A stretch of DNA of 64,000 bases from Saprospiraceae bacterium. Its GTDB lineage: Bacteria; Bacteroidota; Bacteroidia; Chitinophagales; Saprospiraceae. Location of the stretch: the NCBI GenBank assembly GCA_028285085.1, contig JANQQI010000100.1:1-64000 (forward strand), written 5' to 3'. The notes beneath the pieces are model-generated. The model searched no databases, was not told the DNA's origin, and was given only the letters and a program-made list of their open reading frames with translations. Position numbers and translations under genes: made by a program. Each line of letters starts with the position of its first letter. Position 1 is the stretch's first letter. Below are positions 1 through 8,639 of this stretch, in pieces.

Positions 1-165
1 TACTTGGAAAGTACGGGATGAACGCAGTGTAGTTTCTTTGAAACCAAATGTCCGGTGGACATTTGACGTAGAGAACCGCCTACGGATAAAATAGCTGAAG
101 CATCTGGAAATCAATGATTTATCTTAAGGCAATTAGAATAAGTTTAAACCACTTCAATAAGTACA
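1..165. repeat. Hairpin-rich interspersed repeat, truncated by window edge
   Basis: This stretch shares the core of the MITE-like elements at 3562-3756 and 51889-52110: the GAACGCAGTG stretch, a GTTTC/GAAAC stem, the ATGTCC-GGT-GGACAT stem and a CCGC/GCGG stem. Its right part (about 91-165, ending in a run like TTAGAATAAGTTTAAA) instead matches 7366-7437. It is therefore a variant or composite copy. No coding potential is seen. The left end is not in the window. Confidence 0.6.
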
Positions 166-221
166 TGTACAATAATAGTTACCTATTCAATCAATATGGA
201 TTGAAGACAGGGCTTCATTGA

Positions 222-325
222 CCTATTTGTATTTTAGAATAATTTTGGGCGGTCTGTTTTTGAAGGTAGAAAAAGTCTAAGATTAACGGGTGTTTTGTAG
301 TGTTTGGAAACAGGTTCAAAGGGTA
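222..325 (+). repeat. IS1182-type element, 3' tail remnant
   Basis: The stretch is similar to the non-coding tail that follows transposase remnants at 2095-2200 and 8955-9050 (TTTTAGAATAATT, a CTGTTTTTGA run, then GTTTGGAAACAGG). Only the tail survives here. It is inferred to be the 3' end of an old IS copy. The rest of 1-373 carries no gene that I can support. Confidence 0.5.
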
Positions 326-373
326 TATGCTATGCGCAACCTACCTGGCCTGTACAGCACATACCCTTGATCG

Positions 374-1813
374 TTACTTTTCGGTATACAATTTAATAAT
401 TGCTTTGGCATTACCGTTATTTGGATTTAGTTCTAAGGATTTTTGGTATGAATTTAATCCTCTTTCTATATCGCCATAAGCGATAAGAGCCTCCCCAAGA
501 CTATCAAATCCATTCGCATTATCGGGAAAAATTTGTGTCATAAAGGTAAAAACCTTTATGGCACTCTCAATTTCACGGTGTCCTAATAACATATATCCAA
601 CTTGATTTAACTCATAATGTTTTGCTAAATTATTTGGATTCATTTTTATATGCTCTTCATAAAACTTTTGTACATCATCCAAATCTTCGTTTAAAATCTT
701 CATAAGAAGTTTTTGCAAAAGTGGCGTTTGTATTTCTTCCGGGGGAAAACCCACCATGATATTTCCAAATATATTATTTAGATCAGAGGGATTTATTGGA
801 ACTTGATTCATAAGCCCAATAATTGCTATTCTATGCTCTAGATAAATACTTACAAAAGATCTAAAACCTGGACAGCTACCAGCAAAATAAAGAATTTGGC
901 CTTCTATGACCCCGTAATCAAGTCGACTACCATAATTCCATGTAACCCATCCCCCACCAGTTCTATTCCCTCCTATATCTTCCAAGTACTTAGTATGCAT
1001 CTCCTGGCTCAAAAGTGTACCATTGATTACCTCAGAAGCAAACTTCGACATATCAGTAGCCGAACTAAAAATTGAGCCCGCACCAAATACATGTGATTTA
1101 TCTTCATAAGGCCCTTTGTAAAAAACATCCCCCAGCTTGTCATAGCCACCTGCAAACTGATCGTATATTTGGTTCAACTTTTCATGACCTGTAGAATTCA
1201 TTTCTAGTGGTTCAAAAATCAAATGATGCAATGCTTCATCCAATGAAAGTTGTGTTATGTTTTCAATAATAAGAGCGAGTAATGTATATCCTGTATTGGA
1301 GTAGGCATAACGCTCCCCCGGTACCGATTGAAGCTTCGATTGATTAATAAGGCTAATAATCTCTTGCCTGGAATAATGTTTTTGGTCAGTACTATTTTCA
1401 ATAATTTTAAAATCTCTAATCAATCCAGAAGAATGATCTATTAGATGTTTCAATAAAATTTTTTCTACTAATGCTTCCGAAATATTAGGTAAATAATGTG
1501 ATATTGAAGACTCAAATTTTACCTTGCCCTGATCCGCAAGAATATGGATAGCATACGAAATTAAGGGTTTTGATAGAGAAGCAATTCTGAATTTCGTCGT
1601 TGATGAGATTTCATTTCGAAACTCCCTATTGGCAAAACCTGCAAACCCCTTGAAAAATATTGAATCATCCTGAACAATTGATATAGTCCCGTTAAAGCTC
1701 AATGAGTCTTGTACCGTTTCAAAAGCCTGAGAAATATAGTGCAATCGATTGTCTTGAGTCCAACCGAAGTAAGTTATAAAACACACCAAAACAATAAGTA
1801 GATTCTTTTTCAT
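374..1813 (-). CDS. Serine hydrolase of the beta-lactamase/PBP fold with C-terminal TPRs
   Basis: A 479-residue protein with an N-terminal signal peptide (to about residue 20), so probably periplasmic or outer-membrane associated. The class C beta-lactamase/DD-peptidase-like domain covers about 30-350. The SxxK motif is S79-L-S-K82, with Ser79 as the expected nucleophile, and the YxN motif is Y171-S-N173. The third motif (HxG or KTG in relatives) reads F310-A-G, followed by S-C-P-G-F, so the usual His/Lys is missing. Residues about 385-479 look like TPR helices (GYMLLGHRE, then SLGEALIAYGD). Family members are esterases, D-aminopeptidases or penicillin-binding proteins; the exact substrate is unknown. 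It stands alone, flanked by IS remnants on both sides. Confidence 0.85.
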   Translation of the reverse strand: MKKNLLIVLVCFITYFGWTQDNRLHYISQAFETVQDSLSFNGTISIVQDDSIFFKGFAGFANREFRNEISSTTKFRIASLSKPLISYAIHILADQGKVKFESSISHYLPNISEALVEKILLKHLIDHSSGLIRDFKIIENSTDQKHYSRQEIISLINQSKLQSVPGERYAYSNTGYTLLALIIENITQLSLDEALHHLIFEPLEMNSTGHEKLNQIYDQFAGGYDKLGDVFYKGPYEDKSHVFGAGSIFSSATDMSKFASEVINGTLLSQEMHTKYLEDIGGNRTGGGWVTWNYGSRLDYGVIEGQILYFAGSCPGFRSFVSIYLEHRIAIIGLMNQVPINPSDLNNIFGNIMVGFPPEEIQTPLLQKLLMKILNEDLDDVQKFYEEHIKMNPNNLAKHYELNQVGYMLLGHREIESAIKVFTFMTQIFPDNANGFDSLGEALIAYGDIERGLNSYQKSLELNPNNGNAKAIIKLYTEK

Positions 1814-1920
1814 GCTTTAAAAGACTCGTGAAAAGAAGATTGGTTGTAAAAAGAAAAGCAACAAATTATAAACTCAATGAGTAAACTCTGGGGCGCAACA
1901 ACGAGTGTAAAAACCAGCAA

Positions 1921-2205
1921 CTACAGCTTATGCTGGATCAAGACACGAGGATGAAAAAAAGTGCCAAAAAGGTGATGCTCATGGCCGCCGCTGCTTTCAA
2001 TCTAAAGAAATGGGTCAAACATTTGGTCAAAATAACGTTTTTACGAACTTGTAGAGGCCAATAGGCTGTGATGGCTCACAGAGTGTGTCATTGGCTTATT
2101 TGCGTTTTAGAATAATTCCTAGTGGCCTGTTTTTGAGGACGGTGAAAGTCTAAGATTAATAGGTGTTTTACGGTGTTTGGAAACAAGCTCAAAGTGTAGC
2201 ACGTA
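1921..2205 (+). pseudogene. IS1182-type transposase, 3'-end remnant
   Basis: The frame beginning near 1945 reads TRMKKSAKKVMLMAAAAFNL and continues KKWVKHLVK to 2031. This matches the C-terminal NTRGLKSA-K-VMLMAA-AYNLKK block conserved in Bacteroidota IS1182-family transposases. The rest of the gene is absent and the following about 170 bases are the repeated 3' tail, ending near GTTTGGAAACAAGCTC. Related remnants lie at 8640-9050, 37075-37290, 39412-39615 and 41075-41150. Confidence 0.7.
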
Positions 2206-2499
2206 CATAGGCGCTAAACACGGCTACAATCGTCTGCACTGAGCGTCAGGTGCAATCATTCCTATGTCAAATAAAGTAGCGACAAAGACAATCACAATCT
2301 CAAGTAAAAAGATTACAATACGAAAGCTTGACAGACCAACAAAGAAAGAGAATAAAATTATTTCATAAAAAGACGCTTTCAAAACTTCAACTCGTTTCAT
2401 GGATTAATATTTGTAATGCACTAGAATAGTTTGTGCTAGCAATTTATAACGCACTCTTAAAGAGGTAAAGATTATCCAATTATCACTATCCAAATTCAT
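2206..2499. other. Intergenic, no feature recognised
   Basis: I see no conserved frame, repeat or hairpin that I can name between the IS remnant and the promoter-like site upstream of the next gene. Confidence 0.4.
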
Positions 2500-2507
2500 T
2501 ACCTTTG
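2500..2507 (+). promoter_or_regulatory. Bacteroidota-type -7 box (TACCTTTG)
   Basis: It matches the TAnnTTTG -7 consensus of Bacteroidota sigma-ABfr promoters exactly and lies 63 bases upstream of the ATG at 2570. No clear TTG is visible at the expected -33 spacing, so this is a weak call. Confidence 0.35.
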
Positions 2508-2569
2508 CAGGTCGTTATTGTAATATACAAATGTGAAAACGGAAAATTAATCAACATTAAATCTTGAGT

Positions 2570-3103
2570 ATGAAAATTTTAAAACAGTTGGTTCTTGTTA
2601 TGATTGCTTGTTTTCTAATGGCAGCAATCAGTGGAATTAAATTAGAAACGATGTCGCTTTTAGATAATCGGATCGAGCTGAAAGTACCTTCAGATTTTGA
2701 CATTATGGATGAAGAAACGCTTAAAACAAAATATCCAACAGAACAAAGACCAACTTTAGTCTACACCGACAAGAGTACAGCCATCAACGTCGCTCTCAAC
2801 TTAACCGAAAATCCTGCTAGTCAAGAATTGATAGAACCTTATCAAGAAGCACTTCTACAAAATTTTAAAACGACTTACCCTGATGCAGAATGGAAAAATA
2901 GCGAGGTTATTGAGGTGCATGGGCGAGAAATTGGTTATCTAGAATTTATCATATCTGTTCCAGACTCGAAAATTTATAATCGAATCTTCTTTACCGATCT
3001 CAACGATAAATTATTACTTTGTTCATTCAATTGCACAACCGAACATATGAAGGAATGGGAAAGTGTCTCCAAAGAGATTATGCACTCTTTGAAATTGAAA
3101 TAA
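2570..3103 (+). CDS. Secreted/lipid-free hypothetical protein, DcrB/PsbP-like
   Basis: A 177-residue product. A TTG two codons upstream would extend the frame, but ATG 2570 directly starts a signal peptide (MKILKQLVLVMIACFLMAAI), so I chose it. The mature part follows the pattern of DcrB/Mog1/PsbP-fold proteins: an opening segment LLDNRIELKVPSDFDIMDEE, a TDKSTAINVAL strand, a helix of EALLQNFKTTYPDAEW type and a final helix EWESVSKEIMHSLKLK. Proteins of this type are common single-domain exported proteins in the phylum with no fixed function. The family assignment is by overall pattern only. Confidence 0.65.
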   Translation: MKILKQLVLVMIACFLMAAISGIKLETMSLLDNRIELKVPSDFDIMDEETLKTKYPTEQRPTLVYTDKSTAINVALNLTENPASQELIEPYQEALLQNFKTTYPDAEWKNSEVIEVHGREIGYLEFIISVPDSKIYNRIFFTDLNDKLLLCSFNCTTEHMKEWESVSKEIMHSLKLK

Positions 3104-3139
3104 GTAGAATATAATAGGCTGCCATTTCTGATCAATCAA

Positions 3140-3368
3140 GGGTGGCCATTCACAAACTAATGCCCAAAACATCTAAAAACCGGCTCAAACTCCCGTATAT
3201 CCATACATACAAGGCATTAAGACCACCCTACCCAAATTATTTCATCATTTTTCTCTTGAAGCATTTATTCCAGCCGATAATTTTTATTGGATTTTGCAAT
3301 CGCATCTTGATTTATCTTTTATCTATCGTAAGACCAAACCGTATTATAGCCCTACCGACAGGCTAGGA
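3140..3368 (+). pseudogene. IS1182-type transposase, 5'-end remnant
   Basis: From 3237 the frame reads LFHHFSLEAFIPADNFYWIL, then QSHLDLSFIYRKTKPYYSPT and DRLGL to 3368. This is the N-terminal block of IS1182-family transposases (IPADHF, DLSF-Y, K-YYS-GR). It then diverges. The 95 bases before it (GTGGCC-TTCACAAACTAATG...) match the left ends at 17540 and 30543, so this is an IS left end. A 74-codon frame over 3142-3366 is an out-of-frame reading of this remnant and not a gene. Confidence 0.7.
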
Positions 3369-3558
3369 CTGTCACCCTCTAAATCAGCTAGAACAATAGA
3401 TACGAAAGATATACACAACTGGCTCCGTACCTCCGGGCCTTCTCTTCCATAAACAACCAAAAAATGGCTGCCTCCAAGTGAAAATCTTAAATTTATAGAC
3501 TTAAATCGCTAAAAGTCCTAATCGTGGGTAGGTCATTTCAGTGTTGAATTGTCTTTAC

Positions 3559-3759
3559 TTAGAGCTTGCTTGGGATTTGTTCTTTAGGTCGAAAGCTGGC
3601 ATTATTTTGTTTGAACGAGACTTCTTTTAAGGAGCATAGCTGAAAGCTACGTGAACGCAGTGAAGTTTCTTTGAAACCAAATGTCCGGTGAGAGAAACGC
3701 CTGCGGATACGAAATAATGACGTTTGTAGACCAATTAATAACTTCCAAACAAGCTCTTA
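3559..3759. mobile_element. MITE-like element with TIRs and TTA target duplication
   Basis: The element spans 3562-3756 (195 bases). The left end GAGCTTGCTTGG and right end CCAAACAAGCTC are imperfect inverted repeats. Both are flanked by TTA (3559-3561 and 3757-3759), which fits a 3-base target duplication. The interior carries consecutive stem-loops and matches the copy at 51889-52110 over nearly its whole length. No frame could encode a transposase, so it is non-autonomous. Its right end lies 87 bases before the sulfatase start. Confidence 0.7.
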
Positions 3760-3781
3760 AATCAGACATTTGATAGTCAAA

Positions 3782-3789
3782 TACCTTTG
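3782..3789 (+). promoter_or_regulatory. Possible -7 box (TACCTTTG) for the sulfatase gene
   Basis: Exact match to TAnnTTTG, 54 bases before ATG 3843 and just outside the MITE right end. A TTTG lies only about 9 bases upstream, not at the canonical spacing of about 19 bases, so the -33 element is unconvincing. Confidence 0.3.
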
Positions 3790-3842
3790 GATAAAAAACC
3801 ACCCGTTGCAAGTAAAGATTCATGTTCCTAAATCTGCATTTT

Positions 3843-6419
3843 ATGATAAACATCAACTACTTAGTCGTTTTTCTAGTTTTGATTTCCTCCGTCACGCTTT
3901 ATAGTCAACAAAATAAGCCTAATGTACTATTGATCATTGCTGATGATCTTGGAATAGACGTCACCAATGGTTACCAGCAAAACGATCGAATGCCGACCAC
4001 CCCTGTTCTGGATGCTTTAAGAGAGAATGGCTTAACCTTTACCAATACTTGGGCTGCGCCTCAATGTACGCCCTCCAGAGCCTCCATCATGAGTGGTAAG
4101 TATGGCATCAAAACCGGAGTGATGAGACCTCCAGGTAATCTAGATTTGGTTCATCAATCTTTATTCAGCAAAATAGCGGAAACAACAGATGGGGAATATG
4201 CAGGAGCGGTAATTGGGAAATGGCATATCTCCAGCCCTGTCGACTATGACCATCCCATGCAACACGGTATTGATCATTACGAAGGGCTATTTACCTCTTC
4301 TGTTTCAGATTATTATTCATGGGATAAAGTAGAAAACGGAGTGCTTACCTCTAGTGATGAATATGTAACTACGGATCTAACTAATGCAGCTATTGACTGG
4401 ATTGCTAATCAAGATACCCCTTGGTTGCTTTGGTTAGCTCATGTTGCGCCACATGCCCCTTTTCACATACCACCAAATGATCTATATACGGTATCCGATA
4501 CCGACGATAATTTAGGAAAATACCTAGCTGCGATAGAGGCGATGGATCACGAAATAGGAAGACTATTAAATAGCATGAGCCAAGAGACACGTGAAAACAC
4601 AGTCATTATTTTCGTAGGTGATAACGGAACGCCAGGTGGGGTTATTCAAAATTTCCCTTCAAATCATGCGAAAGCATCTATGTACGAAGGAGGACTTCGC
4701 GTACCACTTATTATATCTGGTAAAGGCGTTTCTCGGGTTAATGAAGTAGATGATAACCTCAACCATATTACTGATTTATACTCAACGATTCTTGAACTCA
4801 CAGGGGAACAGTTAAATGGAGGCATTCATAATAGTATGAGTTTGAAACCATTATTATCCTGTGAAGTCGAACTCAATCGACCGTATATTTATACAGATTA
4901 TGAAGATGGTAATTTACTGACTTGGGCGGTGAGAAATGATGAATATAAATTCATAGAAGATGAAAATGGTAATTTAGAATTTTACAAAATCTCAGAGGAT
5001 ATCTTGGAAGCAAATAATCTCATTGGCAACATGAGCATGCTTGAAGAGGATATCTTGGATGCCATGCAAGGAGAAGCTCAAGCTATTAGAACCGGTTGGT
5101 CTTGTAATGATGGTGTACAAAATGGAAACGAGATTGGAATCGATGATTGCGATGATGACTGTACCGCAGATAATACTTTAAGTACCACTAATATTGGTTG
5201 TTGTGAAATCCCCAATCAGCCAAGTGTTTATTACGAATATATAGAAGGAGATATTAGAAGGATTTATACTAACAATTTTCCAGATCACGATTATTGCTAT
5301 AATAGCGTCAATCAAATGCCATCACCGATTTATCATGATTTTGGAGTAGATTTAAACCCTACGCTGGCAAATGATATCACTAATGTTGTACAAGACAATG
5401 GTAGACCAGCAAGGTATTTTGGAGTAGCAAAAAATGGAGTAATTTTCGCTCCCGCACCAGCCACACCATTCATATTTGAAAACCAAAACACTGGTGAGTT
5501 TAACTGGGATTGGGTATTAGAACCAACTAATAATCAAGGCTCAGGTCCCGATTTTGTCGGTCTTGATTGTGCTTCTGCCCACACGGGACCACAGGGGTAT
5601 CACTATCATGGGAATATGTTCTCTTACGTTGAAAATGAAATCTTAGGTATTTCGACAACTGATGTCCCCCCTATTACGCCATTACATATCGGCTGGGCAT
5701 CAGATGGCTTTCCAATTTTGTATAGATTCGGACCAGATGCAGACGGAAATATCAAAGAATTGCTCCCAAGTTTTCAACTCAGGCAGGGACTAAGACCAGG
5801 AGACAATATTACCGAACCGTGTGGAGCTTATACCGGAAAATATACGAGAGATTATGAGTTCATCTGTGGTAAGGGAGACTTAGACGAATGCAATGGTATC
5901 CAAAGTTCAATTACACTTAGTACGGCAAATGGGTTACAGACCTTTCCATATTTCTATGTGATCACCTCAACTTTTCCACAAATACCTAGATGTTTGAAGG
6001 GTAATATAAGTGATGATTTCGAGAATGGTAATGATCCATTAGTAGGTGTGGACAATGATAACGATGGCTTTTTAGAGGACTTTGATTGCAATGATAATAA
6101 TCCCGACATTAATCCATTAGCCGAAGAAATAGAAGGTAACGACATAGATGAGAACTGTGATGGAATAATTACTTCCATTTTGGATCTCGTTGCTGAGAAA
6201 ATAATAGTTAGCCCGAATCCATCTAATGGTGATTTTAGAATACAGCTGCCAAATGATGAACTGATATCCGTAACGATATTTTCTGTAGATGGTAAAATAA
6301 TAACCAGTGAAACTGGTGCTAAGGAAATTAGGTTTGAAGGGTTTTCACCGGGACTATATCTTTTACAAATTTCTTCTAAAGAGGGAGCCAGCATTTACAA
6401 AAAACAAATAATACAATAA
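3843..6419 (+). CDS. Sulfatase - YHYH - metal-binding repeat fusion, T9SS-secreted
   Basis: An 858-residue protein counted from ATG 3843, which opens a clear signal peptide (MININYLVVFLVLISSV); an in-frame ATG at 3822 is less likely. The sulfatase domain (about 25-420) shows the N-terminal metal site IIADD and the C75-T-P-S-R79 signature whose Cys is matured to formylglycine. A C-rich linker (about 420-460) leads to a YHYH domain with G-Y-H-Y-H-G (encoded near 5595-5615). Next come a MopE-like metal-binding repeat (DNDNDGF, then DCNDNNPDINP and DENCDG) and a C-terminal T9SS type A sorting domain (SPNPSNGDF ... GLYLLQI). It is therefore expected on the cell surface or outside. The substrate, probably a sulfated polysaccharide or aryl sulfate, is not evident. 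It is followed after one base by the DUF6702 gene. Confidence 0.9.
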   Translation: MININYLVVFLVLISSVTLYSQQNKPNVLLIIADDLGIDVTNGYQQNDRMPTTPVLDALRENGLTFTNTWAAPQCTPSRASIMSGKYGIKTGVMRPPGNLDLVHQSLFSKIAETTDGEYAGAVIGKWHISSPVDYDHPMQHGIDHYEGLFTSSVSDYYSWDKVENGVLTSSDEYVTTDLTNAAIDWIANQDTPWLLWLAHVAPHAPFHIPPNDLYTVSDTDDNLGKYLAAIEAMDHEIGRLLNSMSQETRENTVIIFVGDNGTPGGVIQNFPSNHAKASMYEGGLRVPLIISGKGVSRVNEVDDNLNHITDLYSTILELTGEQLNGGIHNSMSLKPLLSCEVELNRPYIYTDYEDGNLLTWAVRNDEYKFIEDENGNLEFYKISEDILEANNLIGNMSMLEEDILDAMQGEAQAIRTGWSCNDGVQNGNEIGIDDCDDDCTADNTLSTTNIGCCEIPNQPSVYYEYIEGDIRRIYTNNFPDHDYCYNSVNQMPSPIYHDFGVDLNPTLANDITNVVQDNGRPARYFGVAKNGVIFAPAPATPFIFENQNTGEFNWDWVLEPTNNQGSGPDFVGLDCASAHTGPQGYHYHGNMFSYVENEILGISTTDVPPITPLHIGWASDGFPILYRFGPDADGNIKELLPSFQLRQGLRPGDNITEPCGAYTGKYTRDYEFICGKGDLDECNGIQSSITLSTANGLQTFPYFYVITSTFPQIPRCLKGNISDDFENGNDPLVGVDNDNDGFLEDFDCNDNNPDINPLAEEIEGNDIDENCDGIITSILDLVAEKIIVSPNPSNGDFRIQLPNDELISVTIFSVDGKIITSETGAKEIRFEGFSPGLYLLQISSKEGASIYKKQIIQ

Positions 6420-6420
6420 A

Positions 6421-6876
6421 ATGAAAGTACTCTTTTTTATATCCACAATTTTCCTTAACGGAATATTCACGCCCACACACGATGTACCAGTCGCAATATT
6501 TCATATTACAGAATCAAATGGTATGCTCGAAGTGGATATCACTTTTGACTTAGAAGACTTTTCTAAATCGCTTGGCATTAAGACGACTGAAGTAAATCTT
6601 GAAAACATGCAAAATTATTTAAATAAAAACACAAGCTTTCAATTCAATGCACAAGTTGTGAACCTAGAATTATCGGAAGTGCAAATTATCAGAGACCATA
6701 TAAAGGTTAAAGGAAACTTTGGAAAGACAATAAAGAATATCAATACAATAAAAATTGAGAATACTTGCTTGAATGATGTTTTTCGCCATTCTAATGTAAT
6801 ACATATTGACTTGAATAATAAGTCAAGGGATTATAGAATGCATAACAAAAGAACAGTTATCAGTTTAAAATACTGA
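6421..6876 (+). CDS. DUF6702 family exported protein
   Basis: A 151-residue protein beginning one base after the sulfatase/YHYH stop codon, so very probably cotranscribed and translationally coupled. It has a short signal peptide (to about 17). The pattern fits DUF6702: a strand VPVAIFHITES, then ITFDLEDFSKSL, a NYLNKNTSFQFN segment, and a closing NTCLNDVFRHSNVIHIDL. The function of this family is unknown. The coupling suggests a role connected with the YHYH/sulfatase protein. Confidence 0.7.
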   Translation: MKVLFFISTIFLNGIFTPTHDVPVAIFHITESNGMLEVDITFDLEDFSKSLGIKTTEVNLENMQNYLNKNTSFQFNAQVVNLELSEVQIIRDHIKVKGNFGKTIKNINTIKIENTCLNDVFRHSNVIHIDLNNKSRDYRMHNKRTVISLKY

Positions 6877-6937
6877 AACCTAAAGACTGAAAACATTTAG
6901 TTCTTTATTCATTTAGAATTATTACTAAAAAGAACAA

Positions 6938-7000
6938 TAGTGACGGTTAATAAACTAATGTTCCAAAACAGACGGAAATCGGTCTAAAATTCTGACTAGA
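6938..7000 (+). repeat. IS1182-type left-end fragment
   Basis: GTGACGGTTAATAAACTAATG and the following bases, including TCTAAAATTC, match the left ends at 3143, 17543 and 30546. The match stops after about 60 bases. It is the most decayed copy in the window. Confidence 0.45.
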
Positions 7001-7116
7001 TAAAAGAAAATTTACAGTTATCGTTAGTGTTACGCTGTTCTACTGATCAGTCAAAAAATCGATTATCAAAATCGAAAGAAGAAGATTGACAAAGAGATAA
7101 CTGATTTAGAATAGGA

Positions 7117-7255
7117 CGCAAACCAAATCTTCGTTTTTAGGCTAAAATTCAGTCAATCAGCAGGTATTGAGTTATACTGAAAGAATTCGACACTAATTTT
7201 CTGAGGCAGAAATAGAGCCATATTACATCTTGTATATCCGAAGATTTGGTTTGCG
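7117..7255. repeat. Perfect 17-bp inverted repeat, 139-bp unit
   Basis: CGCAAACCAAATCTTCG (7117-7133) and its exact complement CGAAGATTTGGTTTGCG (7239-7255) enclose 105 bases with no coding potential. It sits between two convergent genes. It could be a small MITE of another family or a long transcript-end hairpin. Confidence 0.75.
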
Positions 7256-7319
7256 CTCTTTAGAAACTAAACTGATTTAAGCTTTTGGAAATAGACTAAA
7301 AGTAAATGCTTGATTTTCA

Positions 7320-7440
7320 GGACGGAGCTTATTGCGAGGAGCATAGCCGTAGGCTACGTGACGAAAAATAGCTGAAGTATTGGAAATCAATGATTTTGCT
7401 TTTAGACAGTTAGAATAAGTTTAAATCAGTTCAATATTTA
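7320..7440. repeat. Partial copy of hairpin-rich repeat
   Basis: GGAGCATAGCC-GTA-GGCTACG forms the first hairpin seen in the 3562 and 51889 elements. The right part (AAAATAGCTGAAG ... TTAGAATAAGTTTAAA) matches 87-150. The central hairpins are missing. Confidence 0.55.
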
Positions 7441-7443
7441 AAT

Positions 7444-8067
7444 TTAATCCTGGCATACCTCATAAGCATTGGTAAATGTAAAACCAGAGCTAGTAATAAA
7501 ACAGTTTGCACGTAATCTAAGTTCGTGATCATCATCGGTACAAGAATAATTAAACTCGTTGAAAGAGTCGGAGTCAACATTTACACCATCCACCTCAATC
7601 ACGGCAAAGCTCCATATTTGAGTTGCATTGACAGGAGCATCTCTTTTCTGATCTGCATTTGCACTAATTGTTGCAGGAAATGGCGAAAAGTCTCCGTCAT
7701 CAGCAAAAAGTAATGTCCCACTTGTCAATTTGATAACAGAAGCAGCAAAAACATTATAAGTCGGCATTCTTTTGCTCGCAGCATCAGGGATATCGTATTC
7801 GGATTTACGAATATCTGCCAAGACCATTACTTTATCTTTTACGGTCATTCCTTCACTTGACTCACCTGTAAATTCTTCAACTAGTAGATTAACTTCTTCT
7901 TCTGTGTAGGTTCTCAAATCATGAGGTTCAAACTCTTGAGATTCAAACCCTTCTGGGGTATCGTTCTTGGCCGTATTGTCCTTGATCGAATCGTCGGTAC
8001 AAGATGTAAAACAAATGCTAGCACAAGCAAGAATAGATGCAAAAAGGAAAAATTTTGAAATTTTCAT
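7444..8067 (-). CDS. Hypothetical lipoprotein
   Basis: A 207-residue product starting at the ATG at 8067, which gives a lipoprotein signal (MKISKFFLFASILACASICF followed by TSC, with Cys in the lipobox). A purine-rich GGGGAA-type stretch precedes it. Upstream in-frame codons to 8121 would put 18 residues before the signal and are rejected. The acidic mature domain (about 35-207) has no family I recognise. It has Cys residues near the C-terminus (NYSCTDDDHELRLRANCF ... CQD) that could form disulfides. It is a single gene convergent with DUF6702 and surrounded by repeats. Confidence 0.7.
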   Translation of the reverse strand: MKISKFFLFASILACASICFTSCTDDSIKDNTAKNDTPEGFESQEFEPHDLRTYTEEEVNLLVEEFTGESSEGMTVKDKVMVLADIRKSEYDIPDAASKRMPTYNVFAASVIKLTSGTLLFADDGDFSPFPATISANADQKRDAPVNATQIWSFAVIEVDGVNVDSDSFNEFNYSCTDDDHELRLRANCFITSSGFTFTNAYEVCQD

Positions 8068-8325
8068 AAGGGGAAAATATTTTATGGTTAAATAATGATA
8101 TACGGCTGCCATAGCTATCATGTACCACCTTGGATGATAGCTTAATAACGCGATATAATCTTCAGACTCATGGATAGTGTGCAGATCGGTTGTCTAGAAC
8201 TATAGACAAACCCGCTAGGCTAATTACATTCGCCTGACGACCTATTTTGGAAGCTATTAATGGATATTTTTTCCGCCTACCCTGCGGCTTTTAACGGAGG
8301 ATGGGTAGCTGGCTTAAAATCTGAG

Positions 8326-8388
8326 CGTACTTGAATTGCAGGAGGCTTAACGTACTTGAATTGCAGGAGGCTTAACGCACTTGAATAA
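8326..8388. repeat. 25-bp tandem repeat, about 2.5 copies
   Basis: Two identical units starting CGTACTTGAATTGCAGGAGG (8326-8350 and 8351-8375) are followed by a partial unit CGCACTTGAATAA. This is non-coding and next to IS debris. Confidence 0.8.
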
Positions 8389-8639
8389 TAATGTTACACA
8401 AACATAGGTATTAATCACGATGCATATTGTTATAAGCCATTATCTTTATATTTATTAATTGTTACCAATTTATTAAAGCCTTGTTTAAAATTCTCTAATC
8501 AGCTGATGTATCTGATACAATGCCCTTTCCGAGAAAACTGTGTAGACAAGCGAGCGAGGCGCGAAAAAAATTGAGCATACGATTAATCGTGAAGAACACA
8601 TAGCTATGATCAAGGGTTAAAAAGCAAGAAGGGAAAGCA

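Noticed and set aside
3142-3366. 74-codon open frame
   Set aside because: It reads through the IS1182-type 5' remnant in a frame different from the recognisable transposase blocks.
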